From NCBI GenBank assembly GCA_005799475.1, contig SYGQ01000210.1, forward strand, positions 1-11,973: DNA of 11,973 nucleotides, written 5' to 3'. Shown piece by piece: positions 6,638 to 11,973 of the stretch. The DNA is from Planctomycetia bacterium. GTDB taxonomy: Bacteria; Planctomycetota; Phycisphaerae; Phycisphaerales; SM1A02. A program made the position numbers and the translations under genes. Within the stretch, counting starts at the first letter, position 1. Each line of letters opens with the position of its first letter. Under the pieces are notes generated by a model that saw nothing but the letters and a program-made list of their open reading frames with translations, had not been told where the DNA came from and made no database searches.

Positions 6638-7606
6638 TCACCCCAAGTCCGGGAATGTCTTTCGCACGATCTCCACGAGGTCTTTCACATGCGAGACGCT
6701 CTCATCGAAGAGCTTTCGCTCGCCGTCGTTGAACGAGACCTCAACGACCCTTTCCATGCCGGCGCTGCCGAGAATGCACGGGACCCCGATGAAGTAGCCG
6801 CCACCCTTGTGTCCCTTCGCGACGCCGTACGCGTCCTCGCAGTAGGCCGCGCACGGAAGGATGCGTTTCTTGTCCTTGATGATCGCCTCCACCATCTGGA
6901 TCGTGCCCGAGGCCGGCGCGTAGTACGCGCTCGTCCCCATGAGCTGAACGATTTCGCCGCCGCCCACCTTTGCGCGCTGCGTGCATGCATCGATGCGCTC
7001 CTTCGAGAGGAGCATCTCCACCGGGATGCCGTGCACGCTCGTGAATCGTGGCAACGGCACCATGTCGTCGCCATGGCCTCCCATCAGGAGCGCCTGAATG
7101 TCCTCGATCGAACAGCCGATTTCCATCGCGAGGAACGCGCGGAACCGAGCGACATCGAGGCATCCGGCCTGCCCGAGGATGCGGTGCACCGGAAACTTCG
7201 ACGCCTTCCACGCGGTGTAGACCATCGCGTCCAACGGGTTGCTCACGACAATCATCACCGCCTCGGGCGAGTGTTTCGCGACTTGCTCGGCGACCTCGCG
7301 GACGATTTTGACATTCGTGGCGATCAGGTCGTCGCGGCTCATGCCGGGCTTGCGCGGGAGCCCCGCCGTGACGACGACGACATCACTGTTGGCTGTGTCG
7401 GAGTAATCGCTCGTTCCGATCACCCGCGAGTCAAACTCTTCGATCGGACCGCAACACGCCAAATCGAGCGCCTTGCCCTTCGCCACACCAGCACGGTCGG
7501 GGATGTCCAGGAGCACGACATCACCCAGTTCCTTCGCCGCGGCCCAGTGGGCGCAAGTCGCTCCGACATTTCCAGCTCCGATGATCGAGATCCTGGCGCG
7601 ACGCAT
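6638..7606 (-). CDS. mdh: Malate dehydrogenase (LDH-like type)
   Basis: NAD-dependent oxidation of malate to oxaloacetate in the TCA cycle; cytoplasmic. The 322-residue length is standard for the lactate/malate dehydrogenase superfamily. Visible sites are the dinucleotide loop GAGNVG (10-15), acidic Asp34 at the end of the second strand (NAD preference), substrate-loop arginines Arg85 and Arg91 in LPRKPGMSR, Asn123 in SNPLDAMVY, Asp151 and Arg154 in GCLDVARFR, and the catalytic His178 in GGHGDD. Arginine rather than glutamine at position 85 indicates malate rather than lactate specificity. The ATG at 7606 gives the expected N-terminus; an AGGAG lies about 12 bases upstream, which is long spacing. 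The gene starts 70 bp after the tRNA-Ile gene, with no terminator between, so read-through from the tRNA transcript is possible. Confidence 0.95.
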   Translation of the reverse strand: MRRARISIIGAGNVGATCAHWAAAKELGDVVLLDIPDRAGVAKGKALDLACCGPIEEFDSRVIGTSDYSDTANSDVVVVTAGLPRKPGMSRDDLIATNVKIVREVAEQVAKHSPEAVMIVVSNPLDAMVYTAWKASKFPVHRILGQAGCLDVARFRAFLAMEIGCSIEDIQALLMGGHGDDMVPLPRFTSVHGIPVEMLLSKERIDACTQRAKVGGGEIVQLMGTSAYYAPASGTIQMVEAIIKDKKRILPCAAYCEDAYGVAKGHKGGGYFIGVPCILGSAGMERVVEVSFNDGERKLFDESVSHVKDLVEIVRKTFPDLG

Positions 7607-7676
7607 GCGACGACAACTCCTGTTTGAGAGGGCAACGAAAGTGCGGGAGTGCCACCGAGGCGCCCGCCGCCGTGAG

Positions 7677-7749
7677 TGCGCCAGAATGGACTCGAACCAT
7701 CGACCTCACCGTTATCAGCGGTGTGCTCTGCCAACTGAGCTACTGGCGC
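7677..7749 (-). tRNA. tRNA-Ile (anticodon GAT)
   Basis: On the minus strand a full cloverleaf folds. The 7-bp acceptor stem GCGCCAG/CTGGCGC is perfect. The D arm is GCTC/GAGC with loop AGTTGGCA. The anticodon stem CACCG/CGGTG carries loop CTGATAA, giving anticodon GAT. The T arm is GATGG/CCATT with loop TTCGAGT and one G-T pair. The discriminator base is A (7677), and CCA is not encoded. The first ten bases overlap the end of the upstream hypothetical gene. It stands alone, not between rRNA genes as far as the window shows. Confidence 0.97.
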
Positions 7750-8177
7750 GCAGAGGGGTCGAGAGTATAGCCAAGCCTCACCGCCCTTGGATCCCATCCC
7801 CACTCGGGGCAGGGCTGTTCGCCGAAGTACTCCCACTCCATGCTCGCCATGCGTTCGAGGTTGAACGCCGAGCGAGCGGCCTCGATGGCCGCGCAGTCCC
7901 CTTGCACAAAAGTCGAAGGACACTCGTCGAGCATGGCATCGAGGGCTCCCTCGATGATGCTGCGCTGGACACGGAGCATGCCCGGCGACAGTTCACCGAA
8001 GCATGCGTCGGCGATGCTGATCCGCAGAGCTTGGCGCGCATACGAGTAAAGCCGCTCCTGTGGGAGCACCCCGTCGTGCGCGGCCTCGATGCCGAGCACC
8101 GAGGCAAGACACACCGCCAATGATGGAGCGAGGGCGATCATGCTTGCAACATCGAGCAAGCCGACCCCCCACTTCAC
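7740..8177 (-). CDS. Hypothetical protein, C-terminus overlapping tRNA-Ile
   Basis: Function unknown; 145 residues. The N-terminus (1-30) is hydrophobic, ASMIALAPSLAVCLASVLG, and could be a signal peptide or a single membrane anchor. The rest is mixed helical with several cysteines (59, 86, 95, 123) and an acidic, aromatic patch, EWEYFGEQPCPEWGWD (114-129). The GTG at 8177 is chosen because TGGAAG sits at good spacing before it; ATG 8141 is an alternative. It begins 28 bp after the end of the CNNM gene. The stop TAG is formed by tRNA bases 8-10, so the coding region overlaps the tRNA gene by 10 bp. That overlap slightly lowers confidence, but the start signal and composition support a real gene. 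Confidence 0.65.
   Translation of the reverse strand: MKWGVGLLDVASMIALAPSLAVCLASVLGIEAAHDGVLPQERLYSYARQALRISIADACFGELSPGMLRVQRSIIEGALDAMLDECPSTFVQGDCAAIEAARSAFNLERMASMEWEYFGEQPCPEWGWDPRAVRLGYTLDPSARQ
7764..7769 (-). promoter_or_regulatory. Candidate -10 box for the tRNA-Ile gene
   Basis: TATACT on the minus strand (5 of 6 to TATAAT), ending 14 bp before the tRNA 5' end. It would start transcription about 7 bases ahead of the tRNA. It lies inside the last codons of the upstream hypothetical gene. No good -35 box is present at 17 bp, so this is only a candidate. Confidence 0.4.
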
Positions 8178-8205
8178 GCAACTTCCACGGAATCCTGCCG
8201 AAATC

Positions 8206-9186
8206 TCACCAGCCCGGGTTCACGCCGACGACGGGCTCGAGGACATCCTTCAGCGTCACAATCCCCAAGGGTTGCGCCGAGTCGCTCGCGGACACGATCG
8301 CCATGGTGCGCCGCGACTGGCGCATCCGACGCGCTGAAGCGAGTACTGAAGTCGCCGGGTCGATGCAGAGCACTGGTTGCGCGAGATCTCTGACGGAGAC
8401 GGTGGGCTTCAGCAAGAGGTCGAGCGCTGACACGATGCCGACAACTTCCACTCGCCCGTTGTGAGTCTCGACGACCGGAAAGCGACTGAAACCCCATGTT
8501 CGAAGGATCCACTGCCGTTCGCTCGCCGACGCCGTCGCGGGCATCGGGACAGCCTTGCGCCACGACACGGCGCGCTCGCCCACGGGTCTCTCTGAGAGTC
8601 CGAAGACCTTGTCGGCGATCTCAAGATGCGACTCGCCGAGCACGCCGCTGCGATGGCCCTCACGGAGAGTCTCAAGGACGCGCCGCCGCTCGGGCTCGCC
8701 CGAATCACGGCGTGCACCCAACATGCGGCTCGCGCCCTCCCCCACCAAACGCACGAGCGGGACGAGCCCCGTCCACTGAAGTGCCACGCGCACCGCGACG
8801 ATGATCCATGAACACGAGTACATCCAGGAGTTCCCGAAGACACGAAACAGTTCCTTCGGAATCGCATCGCCGATCAGTAGTGCGACCGGCATGACGACAA
8901 CGGTGTTGAGGAATGCTTCCTCGGCAACAGAGAGGGACCAGTACCCCAGGATCTCCGTTGTTGCAGCACTGAGCCCCGCATGCGCGAAATTCATCGCGAC
9001 GAGGAGCGTGGCGAGCAACCGATTCGAATGGAGAAACTCCTCGCGCAGTCGACGCGCCGACCCCACCCCGCGACCAGCACGCACGGCAAGTCTGACGCGA
9101 TTCATCGTGTAACTGCCCGTTTCCATCCCGGCGAAGAGCCCGCAGGCGATGACGGCGACGACTCCACCAATGAGGGCCCAAGTCAT
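8206..9186 (-). CDS. CNNM (DUF21)/CBS-pair membrane protein without CorC domain
   Basis: Membrane protein of the CNNM/CorB (hemolysin C-like) family, whose members are linked to Mg2+ or other divalent-cation export. The product has 326 residues. The DUF21 membrane domain covers about 1-180, with hydrophobic segments at 3-20, 57-75, 92-107 and 122-142 and the conserved GDAIPKELFRVFG (106-118). A CBS pair follows (about 205-318), including FSRFPVVE, VVGIVSALDLLL and PLGIVTLKDVLEPVVG. The protein ends there at NPGW, so the C-terminal CorC/HlyC domain of full-length relatives is absent. The usual MTPR of the first CBS is replaced by PMPA. The ATG at 9186 overlaps the stop of the upstream paralogue (ATGA), which argues for coupling and perhaps a hetero-oligomer. 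Ion specificity cannot be read from the sequence. Confidence 0.9.
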   Translation of the reverse strand: MTWALIGGVVAVIACGLFAGMETGSYTMNRVRLAVRAGRGVGSARRLREEFLHSNRLLATLLVAMNFAHAGLSAATTEILGYWSLSVAEEAFLNTVVVMPVALLIGDAIPKELFRVFGNSWMYSCSWIIVAVRVALQWTGLVPLVRLVGEGASRMLGARRDSGEPERRRVLETLREGHRSGVLGESHLEIADKVFGLSERPVGERAVSWRKAVPMPATASASERQWILRTWGFSRFPVVETHNGRVEVVGIVSALDLLLKPTVSVRDLAQPVLCIDPATSVLASARRMRQSRRTMAIVSASDSAQPLGIVTLKDVLEPVVGVNPGW

Positions 9187-10463
9187 CGTGGTCGCCTTCC
9201 CCGTCGCTCGGGCAGTCCGTTCACGCTCACCGTGACCTCGGTGGCCCGATGTGCGGCTGTCCGAGACACCCGCAGCCGGATCGGACCGAGGTCGAATGCC
9301 TCGCCCACCTTGGGCAGCTCGCCAAGGGCCTCGATCACAATTCCCGTGACCGTGCTCGCGCGCGTGAGCTCGCCCTCCACGCCGAAGTGCGCACAGAAGG
9401 CGTCAGCCGCCATCTCGCCGTCCACCGTCCACGATCCGTCGGCGAGTTGGATAGGGTCAGCTGGCGCCAACTCCCCTTGCGCCGCGATGTCGCCGACGAT
9501 CTCCTCGACGGCATCTTCGAGCGCCACGATGCCCGCGGTGCCGCCGTACTCGTCGACAACGACCATGAGGCTGCACTGTCGGCTCCGAAACAGATCGAGC
9601 AGCTGGTCGAGAGAAGCGATCTCGGGCACGAACTGCGCCGGCCGCGTGTGCGCCTCCAGCGGTGTCGCCTCACCGCGCGCGTCGAGGAGGTACGCACGCA
9701 CATCCAAAATGCCGCCGATGGCATCGATGTTTCGCTCGACAACTGGAAGACGCTTGAGACCGGACCGCGCGCTCGTTGCGACGACATCCTCGCGTCGTGC
9801 GCCACGCCCGACCGAAGTCACTTGGCGCCTCGGCGTCATCACATCGCGGACGCGCTTGCGCTTGAGGAGGACGAGCCGACCGAGGAGCGCCGCCTCGTCG
9901 GGAGTGATCCCCGCATCGGTCCCCGCGGCGCGCACCGCCTCTCCGATCTCCTCGGCGGTCGACCTGCCGGCGGCAAGAGATTCCCGACTGATCGCATTCA
10001 GCGCGTCAAAGACGACTCGTTCGACGATGGCGCGCACTGGAGTGATCACCCGGTAGACAAGGAGCGCCGGTGAGGCAACGACTGGCGCGAGCCGTACGCG
10101 GAGCGTGTTCCCGACGATCTTGGGAACGACCTCGCCGAACACCACGAGAACGAGGACCTGGAGGACACCGAGCGCCACGGTCACCCACACCGGTAGTGAC
10201 GCGTCCGACACCGCCACCGTCCCGACGGCGAACCAGATCGAGTTGACCGTCACATTGCCGATGAGCAGCGTGAGCAAGAGCCGACGCGGATGCTCGAGCA
10301 GCGCGTCGAGCCGTTGCCCAGCCGCCGGGTGGTCGCGCTGAATCTGCCATCGGTCATGCGCTGAGAGCCCGAACAGAACGGTCTCGGTGCCGGAGAAAAA
10401 GGCACTCGCGCATGCCGCGAGGGGCAGCACCGCCAGAAGCGTCATCGTCGCTCCGTCGATCAT
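9183..10463 (-). CDS. CNNM/CBS/CorC-HlyC membrane protein (hemolysin family)
   Basis: Full-length member of the CNNM/CorB family, putative divalent-cation (Mg2+/Co2+) transporter or regulator. The product has 426 residues. The DUF21 membrane domain (about 5-190) shows AFFSGTETVLFGL (21-33) and FGEVVPKIVG (109-118). The CBS pair (about 204-328) starts with RVRDVMTPRRQV and ends with VVVDEYGGTAGIVALEDAVE, both family hallmarks. The CorC/HlyC domain (about 335-415) contains DGEMAADAF and LGELPKVGEAF. The C-terminus is a short basic tail. The ATG at 10463 is supported by a GGGGAT about 6 bases upstream and by its 4-bp ATGA overlap with the hscB-like gene; ATG 10445 is an alternative. The downstream shorter paralogue overlaps by the same ATGA pattern. 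Not a true hemolysin despite the family name. Confidence 0.93.
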   Translation of the reverse strand: MIDGATMTLLAVLPLAACASAFFSGTETVLFGLSAHDRWQIQRDHPAAGQRLDALLEHPRRLLLTLLIGNVTVNSIWFAVGTVAVSDASLPVWVTVALGVLQVLVLVVFGEVVPKIVGNTLRVRLAPVVASPALLVYRVITPVRAIVERVVFDALNAISRESLAAGRSTAEEIGEAVRAAGTDAGITPDEAALLGRLVLLKRKRVRDVMTPRRQVTSVGRGARREDVVATSARSGLKRLPVVERNIDAIGGILDVRAYLLDARGEATPLEAHTRPAQFVPEIASLDQLLDLFRSRQCSLMVVVDEYGGTAGIVALEDAVEEIVGDIAAQGELAPADPIQLADGSWTVDGEMAADAFCAHFGVEGELTRASTVTGIVIEALGELPKVGEAFDLGPIRLRVSRTAAHRATEVTVSVNGLPERRGRRPR

Positions 10464-10951
10464 GGCGATCCCCGAGTCAACTCGTCCTCGAGCCGTGCGA
10501 TCGCCTTGAGCCTCGCGAGCGCGTGTCGAGCCGACGATGGTGCCTTCGGCATCATGTCGAGTGCCCGAGCAACCTGCACGCGCAATCGGTCGCGCTCAAG
10601 AACGATCCATGACTCCAGGGCGGCGGCCTCGCGCGATCCCCGTCGCACACCCTGCGCCGCTTCTCGCCGCTCCATCAATTCCATGAGTTCGTCCGTGGAC
10701 AGCGAGACCGGAGCCCCACTGGGATCCATGAGATCGAGGAGTGCCTGCGCACGCGCCTCTGGGTCGACGAGAACTCGCGCCGCCTCGTTCACTTCGGCCG
10801 CATCACGCAACGCCTGCGCGCGCGAGAGGTCATCAATGTGGCGATCAGGATGCAGCTTGGCAAGCAACGAAACGCGCGCGCGCGTGATCGACGAAGTCTC
10901 CATCGAGTACGCGCGTTCAAAACCCAAACGCGCGAACGGGTCGCCCGCCAA
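10460..10951 (-). CDS. hscB: HscB-like J-domain Fe-S co-chaperone (TTG start)
   Basis: Probable co-chaperone that delivers the scaffold IscU to the Hsp70 HscA during Fe-S cluster assembly. The product has 163 residues, close to the usual 170. The N-terminal J domain begins DPFARLGFERAYSM, carries the Hsp70-stimulating HPD in AKLHPDRH and continues to AAEVNEAARVLVDPEARAQALLDL, the pattern typical of HscB. A C-terminal three-helix bundle (about 90-160) includes LMELMERREAA. The start is TTG at 10951: it sits 8 bases after GAGGAG and 4 bp after the stop of the RRM gene, and it retains the conserved DPFARLG. The first ATG (10903) would cut into the J domain. No iscU, iscS or hscA is nearby, so the Fe-S role rests on similarity alone; a generic J-domain protein is the alternative. 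Confidence 0.8.
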   Translation of the reverse strand: MAGDPFARLGFERAYSMETSSITRARVSLLAKLHPDRHIDDLSRAQALRDAAEVNEAARVLVDPEARAQALLDLMDPSGAPVSLSTDELMELMERREAAQGVRRGSREAAALESWIVLERDRLRVQVARALDMMPKAPSSARHALARLKAIARLEDELTRGSP

Positions 10952-10955
10952 TCCG

Positions 10956-11720
10956 CTACTCCTCGCGCTTTTCTGGCGGCGGTGAAGGCGGTGGTGCGTC
11001 AAGCCGACGCACAGCCGGATATCCGGGCCTGGACGATGGCCGTGAACCGCTGAGCGGCCCGAGATTTCCAGAAGTCCCTGTGGCGCGGCCCGGTGCCCCA
11101 AGCGGGCGCGACGGTGGCGATCCAGCCGGTCGCGGCGTGGGGGCACTATATGGCTTAGGTGGCGAAGGCGGCCCCGGATTCGGGAGCCGAGGCGTCGAGT
11201 CATCCGCCCGACCGACCGGCCCACGAAATGGAGGGCGCGAAGGGCCACCACCGAAAGGCTCGCCAGCGGGGCGTGCACCCGTGCTCTGACCACCGAACTC
11301 GCCGCGCTGCGGGCGACTGGATGGACGACTCGATGGACGACTTGAGGGTCTCGCGATCGGACGGGAACCGAAGGATCCGCGACTTGAAGGACCTGCACCA
11401 CGCTGGCCTCCGAGCCCACGCGGGCCACCAGGGCCAGGGCGCCGCAGACCATCCTTGGGAGCGAGCGGCTTCTTGCCTTTCTTCACCGCCTCGTTCACGA
11501 CGAGCGGTCGCCCCTTGAGCATCTTGCCCGCCATCGTCTCGATGAGCAACTGACCGCGTAGTGAGTCGCGAAACATTGCGATCGCGAAGCAACGACTCTG
11601 ACCCGTCTCCGGATCGGTGGCGAGGACGAGGTCCTCGACATCGGGGAACGCGGAAAGCGCTGCCTTGAGTTCGTCGAGCGTGAGGGTCTTTTCGAGATTC
11701 CCGATGTAGATCTTGAACAT
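10956..11720 (-). CDS. RRM-domain RNA-binding protein with disordered Pro/Arg/Ser/Gly tail
   Basis: RNA-binding protein of 254 residues. One RRM fold fills residues 2-80. RNP2 is IYIGNL (4-9) and the RNP1 position reads RCFAIAMF (43-50), a diverged form lacking the usual Gly and central aromatic. MAGKMLKGRPLVVNEA completes the fold. Bacterial RRM proteins of this size usually have short Gly-rich tails and bind single-stranded RNA, often as cold-response chaperones. Here the tail (81-254) is very long and low complexity, rich in Pro, Arg, Ser and Gly, with a tandem SRPS stretch at 124-137. It ends in PEKREE. The ATG at 11720 gives a standard RRM N-terminus; no strong Shine-Dalgarno is close. 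It is the first protein gene after the 5S rRNA terminator and is followed after 4 bp by the hscB-like gene. Confidence 0.9.
   Translation of the reverse strand: MFKIYIGNLEKTLTLDELKAALSAFPDVEDLVLATDPETGQSRCFAIAMFRDSLRGQLLIETMAGKMLKGRPLVVNEAVKKGKKPLAPKDGLRRPGPGGPRGLGGQRGAGPSSRGSFGSRPIARPSSRPSSRPSSRPQRGEFGGQSTGARPAGEPFGGGPSRPPFRGPVGRADDSTPRLPNPGPPSPPKPYSAPTPRPAGSPPSRPLGAPGRATGTSGNLGPLSGSRPSSRPGYPAVRRLDAPPPSPPPEKREE
11314..11349 (-). repeat. Three tandem 12-bp units encoding SRPS
   Basis: Plus-strand units cgactggatgga, cgactcgatgga and cgacttgagggt lie head to tail, the last one diverged. On the minus strand they encode the repeated SRPS of the RRM protein tail. The length is a multiple of three, so gain or loss of a unit keeps the frame. 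This is likely a slippage-prone site. Confidence 0.7.
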
Positions 11721-11764
11721 GGTGCCAAACCAAGGTCCCCCGGCGTGACGGTGCGATCAGTAGG

Positions 11765-11770
11765 ACTATA
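11765..11770 (-). promoter_or_regulatory. Candidate -10 box for the RRM-hscB operon
   Basis: TATAGT on the minus strand (5 of 6 to TATAAT), 44 bp before the RRM start codon. The hexamer 17 bp upstream is TTCTCC, a poor -35. It lies downstream of the strong 5S terminator, where a new promoter is expected. The 11721-11859 gap holds nothing else recognisable apart from a small CTTGA-T-TCAAG palindrome near 11818-11828. Confidence 0.35.
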
Positions 11771-11859
11771 CCCGCACGGCCGTGTGTGGAGAAGAAGGGA
11801 ATTGGGACGCGTGGAGTACTTGAATCAAGACCAAGCCAACAAGACGAATCGGACTCAAC

Positions 11860-11895
11860 AAAAAAGAGCCCCGCCCGGTTTCCCGGACGGGGCTC
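11860..11895 (-). terminator. Intrinsic terminator of the rRNA operon
   Basis: On the minus strand GAGCCCCG, one G-U pair and a further four GC pairs close over a four-base loop (GAAA), giving a 13-bp stem (11866-11895). Six T residues follow (11860-11865). It begins about 4 bases after the 5S rRNA 3' end, the classical place for rRNA transcription to stop. Confidence 0.95.
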
Positions 11896-11898
11896 AAA

Positions 11899-11973
11899 AG
11901 TCGGCAATGACCTACTTTCCCGCTGAGCAGTATCAGCGGCGGCGAAAATTTCACTTCTGAGTTCGGGCTGGGA
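11899..11973 (-). rRNA. rrf: 5S ribosomal RNA (3' part, cut by window edge)
   Basis: The minus strand reads CCGAACTCAGAAGTGAAA, the conserved loop region of bacterial 5S rRNA. It is followed by a GC-rich helix and GGGAAAGTAGGTCATTGCCGAC, the 3' strand of the molecule. About 75 of an expected 110-120 bases are inside the window and the 5' part lies beyond the right edge. The 3' boundary is estimated from the acceptor-like end helix and the start of the terminator. 23S and 16S rRNA would be expected further right if the operon is canonical. Confidence 0.93.

Noticed and set aside
6473..7627. Plus-strand open frame of 384 codons opposite mdh
   Set aside because: Antisense shadow of malate dehydrogenase, rich in His/Arg/Asp with no recognisable domain.
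7607..7676. Possible terminator between tRNA-Ile and mdh
   Set aside because: A short GC-rich inverted sequence exists but no T-run follows on the minus strand.
8980..10056. Plus-strand open frame of 358 codons opposite the CNNM gene
   Set aside because: Ser/Thr/Arg-rich shadow that crosses two real genes; no start signal or domain.
1..11973. Defence island, CRISPR array, IS element or phage remnants
   Set aside because: No repeats of the right kind, transposase, integrase or nuclease motifs; every gene is explained by housekeeping or lineage-specific families.

Overview
The window is about 12 kb of dense, high-GC bacterial chromosome of housekeeping type. There is no phage, IS element, CRISPR array or other sign of recent transfer. 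Several features together suggest a Planctomycetota-like, possibly Phycisphaerae-like, organism. These are the HEAT-like small lipoprotein with an RY-A-AL-RMTG-GY pattern, a lactate-dehydrogenase-like malate dehydrogenase, mostly weak Shine-Dalgarno sites with some GTG and TTG starts, and several lineage-type small hypothetical proteins. The taxonomic call is inference from protein style and no marker was compared.

Layout, left to right. (1) 3-983 (+): the 3' part of a gene for a helical protein with a Tyr/Gly/Asn-rich tail, function unknown. (2) 987-2555 (-): guaA, GMP synthase, convergent with gene 1 and separated by 3 bp. (3) 2602-4657 (+): a compact four-gene run. It encodes a HEAT-like lipoprotein, an RsbW/SpoIIAB-type ATP-binding kinase, a STAS anti-anti-sigma protein (ATGA overlap with the kinase) and an MlaE-type ABC permease. 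(4) 4636-11973 (-): everything here is on the minus strand. In transcription order it holds the 3' part of a 5S rRNA with a strong intrinsic terminator, an RRM RNA-binding protein with a disordered tail, an HscB-like J-domain co-chaperone (TTG start), two CNNM/CBS membrane proteins linked by ATGA overlaps, a hypothetical protein whose stop codon lies inside a tRNA-Ile(GAT) gene, malate dehydrogenase, two small hypothetical proteins and dprA. dprA overlaps the end of mlaE tail-to-tail by 22 bp.

How the genes may work together. The plus-strand cluster is the most thought-provoking part. A partner-switching pair (serine kinase plus STAS protein) sits directly upstream of a lipid-transport permease whose relatives are controlled by a STAS protein (MlaB) bound to the ATPase MlaF. 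No MlaF ATPase or MCE protein is encoded nearby. The minus-strand block mixes RNA, Fe-S assembly, membrane/ion and central-carbon functions, and is tightly packed enough for long co-transcripts. No stretch over 300 bp lacks a gene. The largest gap (11721-11859) holds only a candidate promoter before the 5S terminator. I see no clearly new multi-gene defence or mobile system. The observations worth checking are the kinase-STAS-MlaE arrangement and the CDS/tRNA overlap.
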